Shown: positions 52,131 to 60,264 of the stretch, in pieces
How the letters are laid out: each line of letters starts with the position of its first letter
Numbering within the stretch: position 1 is the first letter of the stretch
Assembly: GCF_000430805.1 (NCBI RefSeq)
Contig: NZ_KE387260.1
Location: 269,860-333,859, forward strand
Direction: 5' to 3'
From: Chitinilyticum aquatile DSM 21506
GTDB lineage: Bacteria > Pseudomonadota > Gammaproteobacteria > Burkholderiales > Chitinibacteraceae
Length of the DNA stretch: 64,000 bases
Made by a program: the position numbers and the translations under genes
Notes under the pieces: model-generated
Database searches by the model: none
What the model was told of the DNA's origin: nothing
What the model saw: the letters and a program-made list of their open reading frames with translations, nothing else

Positions 52131-52898
52131 ATGTTCAAGAAAATGCTTGCCGCCATGGGTGTAGGCGGCGCCACCGTCGATACCGTCATCAGCAATCCCG
52201 GCCTGCAGCCGGGCGAAACCCTCAATGGCCAGATCGTGCTGCGCGGCGGCCAGGTCGAACAGCGCCTGGAACACGTTGATCTGGTGCTAATGGCCGAAGT
52301 CGAGCAGGAATCCGGTGACGACAAGATCCGCACCGCCCGCGCGCTGTGCGCCTACCGCGCGGCCGGCGCGACCACACTTGCTGCCGGCCAGGAAATCATC
52401 ATCCCCTTCGCGCTGCCGCTGCCGCTGGAAACACCGGTGAACAACGCGCAGCTGCTCGCCAGTCCCGGCAGCCCGTGGGCTCCGCGTGTGAACGCTGCGG
52501 TCTGGATTCACACCGATCTGGCAATTGCCTCGGCTGTCGACGCCAGCGACCGTGACTTCCTCGACATCCGCCCGCTGCCGCAGATGCAGGCGCTGATCGC
52601 CGCGATGGCGCGGCTGGGTTACGCCCACGCCAGCACCGACGTCGAAGCCGGCGCCGCACGCATCGGCAATATCCAGAGCAGCCTGGGCTGCTATCAGGAA
52701 TTCGAATTCCGCCCGGTGAATGGCGGATTCGGTGACGTACAGGAAGTGGAAATCACCTGCATCCCGCGCCCGGAAGGCGTGTACGTGCTTGTCGAAATCG
52801 ACCGCCGCTTCCGTGGCGACAGCTACCGCAGCTTCGTGATGGGCCAGAGCTGGCAGAGCGTGAACTGGGAGCAGGAGCTGCGCGCCTGCATTGGCTAA
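52131..52898 (+). CDS. Spo0M-family arrestin-like protein
   Basis: A 255-residue soluble protein of the sporulation-control Spo0M family. MFKKMLAAMGVGGATVDTVI, PGLQPGETLNGQIVLRGGQV and the later IIPFALPLPLETPVN are characteristic; the fold is a beta-sandwich resembling arrestins. I start at the ATG at 52131. The family occurs widely in non-sporulating proteobacteria, where its role is unclear. It ends in a convergent junction with the chemoreceptor gene, which holds a palindromic repeat and a dRS3-like repeat. Confidence 0.88.
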   Translation: MFKKMLAAMGVGGATVDTVISNPGLQPGETLNGQIVLRGGQVEQRLEHVDLVLMAEVEQESGDDKIRTARALCAYRAAGATTLAAGQEIIIPFALPLPLETPVNNAQLLASPGSPWAPRVNAAVWIHTDLAIASAVDASDRDFLDIRPLPQMQALIAAMARLGYAHASTDVEAGAARIGNIQSSLGCYQEFEFRPVNGGFGDVQEVEITCIPRPEGVYVLVEIDRRFRGDSYRSFVMGQSWQSVNWEQELRACIG

Positions 52899-52907
52899 TC
52901 CCATAAA

Positions 52908-52955
52908 TGTATAGATCTGCAGCCATTCAAATTAAATGGCTTCAGCCATATACCC
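52908..52955. repeat. Palindromic intergenic repeat, copy 12
   Basis: TGTATAGATCTGCAGCCATT left, AATGGCTTCAGCCATATACCC shortened on the right as AATGGCTTCAG then ATATACCC. It lies 10 bases after the Spo0M stop and is followed by a dRS3-like repeat. Confidence 0.8.
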
Positions 52956-52990
52956 TAAATTAAACCGGATCACATCGGTATATTTGAGGC

Positions 52991-53058
52991 GTCATTCCCG
53001 CGCAGGCGGGAATCCAGTTCACGGCGCCTCCCTGGATGCCCGCCTGCGCGGGCATGAC
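52991..53058. repeat. dRS3-like inverted repeat
   Basis: An inverted repeat with 27-base arms (GTCATTCCCGCGCAGGCGGG... at 52991-53017 and its near-complement at 53032-53058) around a short spacer. ATTCCCGCGCAGGCGGGAAT matches the neisserial dRS3 pattern of ATTCCC-N8-GGGAAT. It shares this core with the two MITE-like elements but lacks their CTGATTAT ends. Confidence 0.8.
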
Positions 53059-53086
53059 GGCCAAGGCGCGCCGGAGCCCGTACGCG

Positions 53087-54724
53087 CTAGATGCGGAAGC
53101 GCCCCACCATTTCTTTCAGCTCGGCAGCCACCTGCTCGACACCGGCGGCGCTGTCCGATGCATTGCGGATGGCGACGCTGGTTTCCTCGACCATCTGCGA
53201 AATGTCCTCGACGCGCACGGCAATGCTGTTGCTGGCGATGCTCTGCTCGCGCGTGGCCGAGGCCACCTCGTGCAGGTGCTCCAGCGTCGATTCGGCACCG
53301 GCATGAATGTGCGCCAGCGAGCCGGACACCTCGCGTGCCAGCGCTACGCCGCGCTGCACTTCCGGCAGCGCCGCATGCATCAGCCCGACAATCTGTTCGG
53401 TTTCGCCCTGGATGGTCGAGAGCATGCCCTCGATATCCACCGTGGCGCTCGACGTGCGCTCGGCGAGCTTGCGCACTTCATCGGCCACCACGGCAAAGCC
53501 GCGGCCCTGCTCGCCGGCGCGCGCCGCTTCGATGGCGGCATTGAGTGCCAGCAGATTGGTCTGGCCGGCAATTTCCTTGATGACGGCGGCGATACCGGAA
53601 ATCTCGCGCGCCTTGCTGTCGAGCAGCTGGATCTGGCCGGTGGCATCCGCCACGCTGGCCGCGATGTGCTCCATCGCCTGCGTGGCCTCGCCGACCTGCG
53701 CCACGCCGGTGCGCGCGAGCTGCGTGGCATCCTGCGAGGAATGTTCGGTGATGCTGGAATTGTCGGAGATGTGCGTGATGCTCACCGTCAGCTCTTCCAT
53801 CGCGGCAGCCATCGAGGTGGTGGCGTCGGCCTGTCTGGCGGCAGCCTGCGCAATCGCACGGCTGGACTGGGCAATCTGCGAGGACTGTTGCCCCAGCGTG
53901 CCGGCATGCTGCTGGACGGCACGCAGCATGCCGCGCAGGCCATTGACCATGGTTTCGAGCGAGGCGAGCAGGCTGTCGGGGTGATTGCTGCGGATGTCCA
54001 CCTGCAGATTGCCGGCGGCAATTTCACCCATCAGCGCCATGGCCTCGCGCGGCTCGCCGCCGAGCTGCTGCAGAATCGAGCGTGAAATCACCCATGACAC
54101 CCAGCCCAGCAGCAGCGCCAGCACCAGCAATTGCGCGCCGCCAAGCATCAGCTTGTGCAGGAAGGCGACATTGAGGTCATCCTCGTAAACGCCGGTGCAC
54201 ACCACCCAGTTCCAGTCCGGCACCAGCAGCGAGTAGGCAATCTTGGGCTGCGGCTCCTTCACGCCGGGCTTGGCGAAATGGAAATAGGAAAAATCGCCAC
54301 CCTTCTGCGCGGCGGTGACCAGATCGCGCAGGATCATCACGCCGTTGCTGTCTTTCAGCTCGCCCTTGTACTGGCCGACGAATTCCGGCTTCATCGGGTG
54401 CATGCGGTAAACCATGCCCGTGTCGATGATGAAGAAGTATTCGTTCCTGTCGAAGCGCACGTCGCGCAGCGCGGCGGCGGCCTGGGCCTGCGCGTCCTCG
54501 CGGCTGAGCTGCCCGGCGGCTTCCCGTGCGCGGAAATAGTTCACCACGCCGACAGCCGATTCGACCTGCGCACGCACCTTGGCCTGGCGCTCTTCGAACA
54601 TGCTGCGGCGCAGATCGGCAAGCGACAATGCTCCGATTGCGCCCAGAATCAGGATGGCCAGCAGGCACAGTGCCAGCAGGCGCGTACCGACGCGCCAGCG
54701 CTGCAATAAATGACGGATGAACAT
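53087..54724 (-). CDS. Methyl-accepting chemotaxis protein with Cache sensor
   Basis: A 545-residue chemoreceptor. I start at the ATG at 54724 (AGGGGA site upstream). An N-terminal transmembrane helix (LLALCLLAILILGAIGALSL) is followed by a periplasmic single-Cache (sCache_2) sensor with NEYFFIIDTGMVYRMHPMKP, a second helix near residue 195, a HAMP-like segment and the signalling hairpin, where EIAGQTNLLALNAAIEAARA and EQGRGFAVVADEVRKLAERT are split parts of the near-invariant tip. The C-terminus lacks a clear NWETF-type receptor tail. It signals to CheA/CheW, not present in the window. Ligand unknown, perhaps a small carboxylate. Confidence 0.93.
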   Translation of the reverse strand: MFIRHLLQRWRVGTRLLALCLLAILILGAIGALSLADLRRSMFEERQAKVRAQVESAVGVVNYFRAREAAGQLSREDAQAQAAAALRDVRFDRNEYFFIIDTGMVYRMHPMKPEFVGQYKGELKDSNGVMILRDLVTAAQKGGDFSYFHFAKPGVKEPQPKIAYSLLVPDWNWVVCTGVYEDDLNVAFLHKLMLGGAQLLVLALLLGWVSWVISRSILQQLGGEPREAMALMGEIAAGNLQVDIRSNHPDSLLASLETMVNGLRGMLRAVQQHAGTLGQQSSQIAQSSRAIAQAAARQADATTSMAAAMEELTVSITHISDNSSITEHSSQDATQLARTGVAQVGEATQAMEHIAASVADATGQIQLLDSKAREISGIAAVIKEIAGQTNLLALNAAIEAARAGEQGRGFAVVADEVRKLAERTSSATVDIEGMLSTIQGETEQIVGLMHAALPEVQRGVALAREVSGSLAHIHAGAESTLEHLHEVASATREQSIASNSIAVRVEDISQMVEETSVAIRNASDSAAGVEQVAAELKEMVGRFRI

Positions 54725-54972
54725 GAGCGGAGTCCCCTTGTATTGTTCTTGTTCCTGCCCCGGGCATGTCGCGCGCCGGGGCAGCTGACCACAGTGTGCC
54801 GGCAGCACGGTCAGAAAAGACAGGAAAAACAGCAAGCGGTTGCCAGTAGAGCGTAAGCGGTCATCTGCAGCGCCGGGCGGCAGGCAATTCAGAAAATGCT
54901 GATATGACGGAGGGTCATGCAGGCGGCGGGAAGTGCGCGTAACATGACGCCCCTGATTCCAACGCCTGCAGG

Positions 54973-55344
54973 ATGCTCCCTTTGAAGAATGAAGCCCTTT
55001 CGACCGATGAACTCGAAGCGCTCGTTGAAGTTGGCCGCGGCCTGCGCAGCAAGCGCCTCAGCCCGCGCGTGTTCAAGCACGCCAAGGTGCTCAGCGGCCT
55101 GAAGTACGCCGAATACGCCCGCAACGGCATCCTGACCATCACCGAAAAAGGCCGCCAGACGCTGTTCCTGAAACGCTGCATCGATGGCCTGCGCCTGCTC
55201 ACGCGCGACCCGCTGGGCAAGGTCGACCCGGAGGCGCTGACCTTCCTGCTGAAGAAGGGGCATGTCAGCGAGCGTGAGGAAGGCGGCTACTCTGTTACCG
55301 CCAAGGGCGCCGAATCGCTGGCCGACATCGACGCACGCCGCTAG
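54973..55344 (+). CDS. Small protein with duplicated winged-helix-like unit
   Basis: A 123-residue soluble protein of unknown function. Two halves of about 55 residues end in similar wing-like segments: NGILTITEKGRQTLFLKR and GGYSVTAKGAESLADIDA, each preceded by helical stretches (RVFKHAKVLSGLKYAEYA; PEALTFLLKKGHVSERE). This pattern suggests a duplicated winged-helix DNA-binding fold. It is in a convergent pair with a zinc-ribbon membrane-protein gene. No known family was recognised. Confidence 0.65.
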   Translation: MLPLKNEALSTDELEALVEVGRGLRSKRLSPRVFKHAKVLSGLKYAEYARNGILTITEKGRQTLFLKRCIDGLRLLTRDPLGKVDPEALTFLLKKGHVSEREEGGYSVTAKGAESLADIDARR

Positions 55345-55368
55345 CCGCAACGGCAACCCGGATACACC

Positions 55369-55419
55369 ATACCTATTGCATCAGGGCCCTTCCGGATAAA
55401 GGGCTATGGACCGATACCC
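55369..55419. repeat. Palindromic intergenic repeat, copy 13
   Basis: Decayed left end ATACCTATTGC, right end GATACCC, core GGGCCCTTCCGGATAAAGGGCT (CCCTT/AAGGG stem), described here in pieces: GGGCCCTT and AAAGGGCT. Convergent junction. Confidence 0.7.
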
Positions 55420-55438
55420 TGACCAGACCAAATCAGGG

Positions 55439-56182
55439 CTAGCGAAACCAGCGCCACCACAGCACGGTAACCAGCACGGCCAGCAATAAAGGCAGGACGT
55501 TGCTGCTGAAAAGGGCGTACCAGGCACTCCCCAGCAGCGCCAGCGCGAGCGGGGGCGTCATCCAGGGGCGAGGCTCCGGCTGCGGCACCGGGCTGGCCTG
55601 GCCGGGCGGCACCAGAAAATCGGCATGCACATTGCCGACGGCCCGGCTGATGCGCGCCTGGCGCTCGGCTTCCAGCTGCGCCATCTGCGCCCCGCCTGCC
55701 TCCATCCATTCCGCCAGTACGGTGAATTCGCCGCCATCGAGCCAGGTGCCGTGCGCGCGGCACTCGTCGATGATCAGCGGGATGCGGGAATTGAAGGCCG
55801 CGCGGTGCATCATCTTCGCGCAGGCCGGGCAGGGGCGGTAACGCACCGCCTCGCGCGGCACCCGCTCACTCAGGATGGCGGCGAGGCGGTCGTGATTGAT
55901 TTCGCGCACCTGGCCGGCCACCTTGTCGAGCGCGATCTGCAGGGCGCCCGGGGCAAACTTCAGCCCCTTGCACGCGGGACAGAAGCCGATGGTGGTATCA
56001 AGACCGGCCCCCAGCTCCAGCAGCTGCAGGTCACCGCAGCCATTGGGGCAGCGCAGCTCGCTGTGCTCCGCCAGCAGTCTGAAATCGCGAATCGCCAGCA
56101 GGTCGACGGCGTTATGCAGGCCGCAGAAGGGGCAGACCAGCGCATCCGCCGCCAGCGGTGCGCCACAGCCGGTGCAGTTCAT
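55439..56182 (-). CDS. Zinc-ribbon (TFIIB-type) membrane protein
   Basis: A 247-residue protein with several zinc-binding knuckles: CTGCGAPL...CPFCGLHN at the N-terminus, CPNGCGDLQL with CPACKGLKFAPGAL, and CPACAKMMHR...CRAHGTWLDGGEF, the latter being the zf-TFIIB pattern common in bacterial rhomboid-like accessory proteins. Two hydrophobic helices near the C-terminus (PLALALLGSAWYALF and LPLLLAVLVTVLWW) anchor it in the membrane. I start at the ATG at 56182, which opens directly on the first knuckle. Role unknown. Confidence 0.75.
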   Translation of the reverse strand: MNCTGCGAPLAADALVCPFCGLHNAVDLLAIRDFRLLAEHSELRCPNGCGDLQLLELGAGLDTTIGFCPACKGLKFAPGALQIALDKVAGQVREINHDRLAAILSERVPREAVRYRPCPACAKMMHRAAFNSRIPLIIDECRAHGTWLDGGEFTVLAEWMEAGGAQMAQLEAERQARISRAVGNVHADFLVPPGQASPVPQPEPRPWMTPPLALALLGSAWYALFSSNVLPLLLAVLVTVLWWRWFR

Positions 56183-56410
56183 GGAGTTCTCATCCGGATG
56201 AGTATGCAGCCAGTGTAAAACGCCAGCCCGGCGGCAGCCGCATTTGCACCGCCCGGCGTATGCGGCAGGCGACACTTGCCGGGAACTGGTATTCGCAAGC
56301 ACGCCCGCGGAATGACATCTGCAAGCCACGGACATGGTTTAGACTGCGTACATGCTCGTCACTTTCACGCCCACTCATCTTCCGCTTGCTCTGGCGAAAG
56401 CGCGGATGCG

Positions 56411-58036
56411 ATGAATCTTCCCACCCTGCTGCTGCTGGTCGGTACGCTGCTGACACTGGCGCTCGCCGCCCATACGCAGCGCCAGCGCGCCTTCCCCGGC
56501 AAATTCCACTACATCGCGATGCTGCTGGCCGCATCCTGGTGGAGTGCGGCTGCCGGCATCGAGCTGGCGGTGAGCAGCCCGCAGGACAAGGTACTGGCCG
56601 CCAAGCTGGCCTGGCCGGGCATCGTTGCCGCCCCCAGTTACTGGACGCTCTTCATCTGGGCGTATGTGAAGGGCGATTACCAGCGTCCGCCGCTCGCCTG
56701 GCATCTCGGCCTGCTGGTGATGCCGGTACTGACCTGCGCCATCGCGCTCAGCAATGACAGTCACCATCTGATGTACCTGAGCACACTGCCGGTCAGCGCC
56801 GAGCCGGGTGCAGCCATCGACTACCGGCACGGGCCATGGTTCTTTTTCTGCACGCTTTATCTGTACGGCTACATGACGCTGAGCATGCTGGTGATCATCA
56901 ATGCACTGGCGCGCTCGAATACGCTCTACCAGCGTCACTACCTGGGCTTTGCGCTGGCGATGGCGATTCCCTGGCTGGTGAACGCCGCGCATGTCACCGG
57001 CCTGCTGCTGTTCTTCCAGTATGACCCGACGCCCTTCAGCTTCCTCGTCATGGGGCTGGTATTCTACTGGCTGATCTCGCGCCGCCAGCTGTTCGATCTT
57101 CTTCCCATCGCGCACGATGTGTTGCTCGATGCGGTTCCCGACGCCGTGCTCGTCATCAATGACCGGCACTGCATCGCCCAGCTCAACCGCGCCGCACAGG
57201 CACTGCCGGGCATGCCGCAGCCGGCCATCGGCATGCCGCTGACGGGCTGCGGCGAATTGCAGGCGCTGCTGCCCGCGCTGTGGGAGCAGGCCGGCCGGAC
57301 CGAGTGCGAAATCGGCATTGCCGAGCGCTATTACGACCTGCGCGCGGTGACGGTGCATTACCGCCGGCATCCGGTCGGCCTCCTGCTGGTGCTGCACGAC
57401 ATCACGCAGCGCAAGCATGTGCAGCTGGAGCTGCACCAGGCCCTGCAATCGCTGGAAGACCAGCTCGACTCGAATGCGGCACTGCAGGCGCAGCTGCGCG
57501 AAGCCGCCATCCGCGATCCGCTCACCGGCCTGCACAACCGCCGTTTTCTGGCCGAAATCAGCCCCAAGCTGCTGGCGAGCGCCGTGCGTGCCACCCAGCC
57601 GCTGGCGCTGGTCATGCTCGACCTCGACCACTTCAAGGCCATCAATGATCGCTACGGTCATGCTGCCGGCGATGCGGTGCTCGCGCACGTTGCCGGCCTG
57701 CTGCAGGAACACGCGCGCCAGAGCGATTTCCTGTTCCGCATCGGCGGCGAGGAATTCCTTGCGCTGCTGCCCGATACCACCCGCGACGAAGCCGTGGCGC
57801 TGGCGGAGGGCTGGCTGGCCAGCCTCGGCCTCTCCCCCGCGCAGGCGGGCGGGCAGACGCTGGCCGTCACCTTCTCGGCCGGTGTCGCCGCCATTCCGGA
57901 TCATGGATCAAGCCTGGAAGAGGCCATGCAGCACGCCGACCGGGCGCTCTACGCCGCCAAGCACGCCGGGCGCAAGCGGGTATGCAGCCAATCGGCTGCG
58001 GCAGGCCTGGGCATGCAAGACAATGTTCAGCACTGA
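56411..58036 (+). CDS. Diguanylate cyclase with 7TM and PAS sensor
   Basis: A 541-residue c-di-GMP synthase. Residues 1-215 contain about seven transmembrane helices of the 7TMR-HK-like sensor (LLLLVGTLLTLALAAHTQ ...), then a PAS domain (LLDAVPDAVLVINDRHCIAQ) and a coiled segment (LEDQLDSNAALQAQLREAA) before the GGDEF domain: DPLTGLHNRRFLAEI, LDLDHFKAINDRYGHAAGD and IGGEEF. RQSD five residues before the active site is a probable I-site. I start at the ATG at 56411. It heads a c-di-GMP cluster with the EAL gene 91 bases downstream. Confidence 0.9.
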   Translation: MNLPTLLLLVGTLLTLALAAHTQRQRAFPGKFHYIAMLLAASWWSAAAGIELAVSSPQDKVLAAKLAWPGIVAAPSYWTLFIWAYVKGDYQRPPLAWHLGLLVMPVLTCAIALSNDSHHLMYLSTLPVSAEPGAAIDYRHGPWFFFCTLYLYGYMTLSMLVIINALARSNTLYQRHYLGFALAMAIPWLVNAAHVTGLLLFFQYDPTPFSFLVMGLVFYWLISRRQLFDLLPIAHDVLLDAVPDAVLVINDRHCIAQLNRAAQALPGMPQPAIGMPLTGCGELQALLPALWEQAGRTECEIGIAERYYDLRAVTVHYRRHPVGLLLVLHDITQRKHVQLELHQALQSLEDQLDSNAALQAQLREAAIRDPLTGLHNRRFLAEISPKLLASAVRATQPLALVMLDLDHFKAINDRYGHAAGDAVLAHVAGLLQEHARQSDFLFRIGGEEFLALLPDTTRDEAVALAEGWLASLGLSPAQAGGQTLAVTFSAGVAAIPDHGSSLEEAMQHADRALYAAKHAGRKRVCSQSAAAGLGMQDNVQH

Positions 58037-58127
58037 CAAAGCCCCTGCGGGTTTACCCCATCCCGCCTGATTACAGATCATGTCATCATGTAATATGACA
58101 TGGCCTTATCCCCGGAGGATTCCCAGC

Positions 58128-59768
58128 ATGGCATCCGGTACGCACTCACACTGGCTTGGCCAGCATAGCCGCAGCATCGGCATCACGGCAGGCATTCTGG
58201 CCGGCGTGCTCGTCCTGGTCGCGGGAATCGCGGCAATACTCGGCGCCGAACGCCTGCATCTGGCTGCAATCCAGTCCAGGGCCAGCCAGCAGCTGGCGCA
58301 GGTGGTCGTTGAAAACCGGCAGCTTCTCACCCGCCTGCAGCAGGATTACAGCAGTGACTGCAGCGAGGCCAATCTGACCCGCCTGCGCCTGCTGCTGCTG
58401 CAATACAACCATATCCGTGGCATCGGCCTGCGCGATGCACAGGGCTACGTGATGTGCAGTACCAATCTGGGCCGGCTTGCCAAGGCTTACCGCCTGCCGG
58501 CACCCGACCTGACCGACGCTGGACAGGTGCAGACCTGGCAGAACTTCCCCTTCCGGCTCGATAACCAGGAGCTCCGCGTCAGCCTCACGGGGATGGGCGC
58601 CTTCATCACCCTGGCCGACCCCCATGTCACCCTGGACACGCTGCGCAATGCAGACATTGACGCGCTCTGGCTCAATCACCATGCCGAACACGAGGGCCGG
58701 GCCCAGCTCGTCTGGTCGGCGCCAGAAGAAAAGGCTCTGCAGGCACCGACCCATCTGCAACTGCGCTACTCCGGCACACAGGAATACTGGTCAAGGGTGG
58801 ACTGGCAGCACGGCCGGATGATCGTCGGCAGCAATATTCCGGAGACAGGCTTTTTCATCCAGTCCTATCAGGACTGGCGCGTGATCGCCAATCAGAATGC
58901 CTATCTGCTGCTCGGGCTGGTGCTGCTGGCTGTGCTGACCGGCACGTTTGGCGGCCTGCTGCTGGCACGGCGCCTGCAGCGCATGACCACGCTGAACTAC
59001 CGCATTGGCAAGCTGTGCCGCCCCGAACACATCATCTGCATGTACCAGCCCATCGTGGAACTGGCCAGCGGCCGCATTACCGGCTGCGAGGTGCTGATGC
59101 GCCTGCAGGATGGCGACAAAGTGATCTTCCCCGATCGCGTGATTCCGCTGATTCTGGAACAGAAGCTCGGCTGGGCGCTGGACAGCGCGGTGAGCGAACG
59201 CGCGCTGCGCGATCTGGCGGCTGCCCTGCCGGCAACGTCAGCGGCGCAGCCTTTCAAGGTGGCACTCAATTTTTTTCCGGACAACATCAACCACGCGCGC
59301 CTGCATGCTTTGCTGCAGCCATTGCAGCACGAGTGCCTGGCCATCAATGTCGAAGTGACCGAATACGGCATGAGCGACAATCTGTTCGACGATGTGGCAC
59401 GGCTGCGCGCGGACCGCTACCTGATCTCGGTCGACGATTTCGGTACCGGCTATTCCAACCTCGGCACCGTCAAGCGCCTGGCGCCGGATTTCCTGAAGAT
59501 CGACCGCTCTTTCGTGCATGACATGGAAGACGACACGCTGCGTGCCAGCCTGATTCCGGAAATCGTCGCCATCGCCAGCGCGGTGCAGGCCGACATCATT
59601 GCCGAGGGCGTGGAAAACGCACAGCAGGCCGGCCTGCTCAGAAAGATGGGCGTGCGCTACGGCCAGGGCTACTGGTTTGGCCGGCCGGTGCCGCTGGCGG
59701 CCTTCCTGCAGATGCTGGCCGAACCGCCGAAGATCATTCCCGCCGAGCCGGTCGCAAGCGGCGCTTAG
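58128..59768 (+). CDS. CSS-motif EAL phosphodiesterase
   Basis: A 546-residue c-di-GMP phosphodiesterase. An N-terminal helix (GILAGVLVLVAGIAAILGAE), a periplasmic CSS domain with conserved Cys (DYSSDCSEAN and YVMCSTNLG) and a second helix near residue 262 precede the EAL domain. Catalytic residues are all visible: CEVLMRL (the EAL-signature Glu), VALNFFP, VEVTEYG, VDDFGTGYSNLG, LKIDRSFV and AEGVEN. CSS domains sense periplasmic redox through a disulfide. I start at the ATG at 58128 with a GGAGG site 9 bases upstream. It pairs with the diguanylate cyclase gene before it. Confidence 0.92.
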   Translation: MASGTHSHWLGQHSRSIGITAGILAGVLVLVAGIAAILGAERLHLAAIQSRASQQLAQVVVENRQLLTRLQQDYSSDCSEANLTRLRLLLLQYNHIRGIGLRDAQGYVMCSTNLGRLAKAYRLPAPDLTDAGQVQTWQNFPFRLDNQELRVSLTGMGAFITLADPHVTLDTLRNADIDALWLNHHAEHEGRAQLVWSAPEEKALQAPTHLQLRYSGTQEYWSRVDWQHGRMIVGSNIPETGFFIQSYQDWRVIANQNAYLLLGLVLLAVLTGTFGGLLLARRLQRMTTLNYRIGKLCRPEHIICMYQPIVELASGRITGCEVLMRLQDGDKVIFPDRVIPLILEQKLGWALDSAVSERALRDLAAALPATSAAQPFKVALNFFPDNINHARLHALLQPLQHECLAINVEVTEYGMSDNLFDDVARLRADRYLISVDDFGTGYSNLGTVKRLAPDFLKIDRSFVHDMEDDTLRASLIPEIVAIASAVQADIIAEGVENAQQAGLLRKMGVRYGQGYWFGRPVPLAAFLQMLAEPPKIIPAEPVASGA

Positions 59769-60055
59769 CGCGCCTCGCTCTGCTCCAGCGCAATCGCGAT
59801 GAGGTAGTGCAGCAGGTCACGGTCGTGGCCGATTTTTTCGACGCAGGCGCGGCGCAGGCGGTCGATCAGGTATTGCTCGGGGGAATCGATCACGCGCTTG
59901 AAGCGGTTGTACTTGAATTGCGCATCGCCGACGATTTCTTCCAGCAACGCGATGCGCTCGGGCTGGTTGTGGCGCAGCCGGTACATCTTGCTTTTGGCGG
60001 CGAGCTTGCGATCGTGGTTGGGGCGGAGTACGACAAACCAGTTGGTGGCTTCCAT
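59765..60055 (-). CDS. Small conserved-looking soluble protein, unknown
   Basis: A 96-residue basic protein (EATNWFVVLRPNHDRKLAAK, then a helical NRFKRVIDSPEQYLIDRLRR). I start at the ATG at 60055, since GGG lies about 7 bases before it; an ATG two codons upstream sits immediately after that GGG and has no spacing. Its stop overlaps the convergent EAL gene by four bases. The family is not recognised; a DNA- or RNA-binding role is possible from its charge. Confidence 0.65.
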   Translation of the reverse strand: MEATNWFVVLRPNHDRKLAAKSKMYRLRHNQPERIALLEEIVGDAQFKYNRFKRVIDSPEQYLIDRLRRACVEKIGHDRDLLHYLIAIALEQSEAR

Positions 60056-60189
60056 GAGCATCCCGGTCGGTGGCAGGGCGAACGCCTGCCGGATGAGCGC
60101 CGGCGGAACCCCGCAGCGGCTGAGCCGGCCGATTATACGTCCGGGCGGAAGGATTGCCCCGGCCGTGTGTCACACACAGAAACTCACAC

Positions 60190-60237
60190 AGGTATACGTA
60201 TCAAGCCATTTTATATGTTTGGTTTCATGGCAATACC
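60190..60237. repeat. Palindromic intergenic repeat, copy 14
   Basis: GGTATACG left and CAATACC right, core AAGCCATTTTATATGTTTGG with a decayed right arm. It lies between the HD-GYP gene's stop and the start of the small gene, both minus strand. Confidence 0.7.
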
Positions 60238-60264
60238 ATTCAATGTATAACGAGATGCAGCCGC

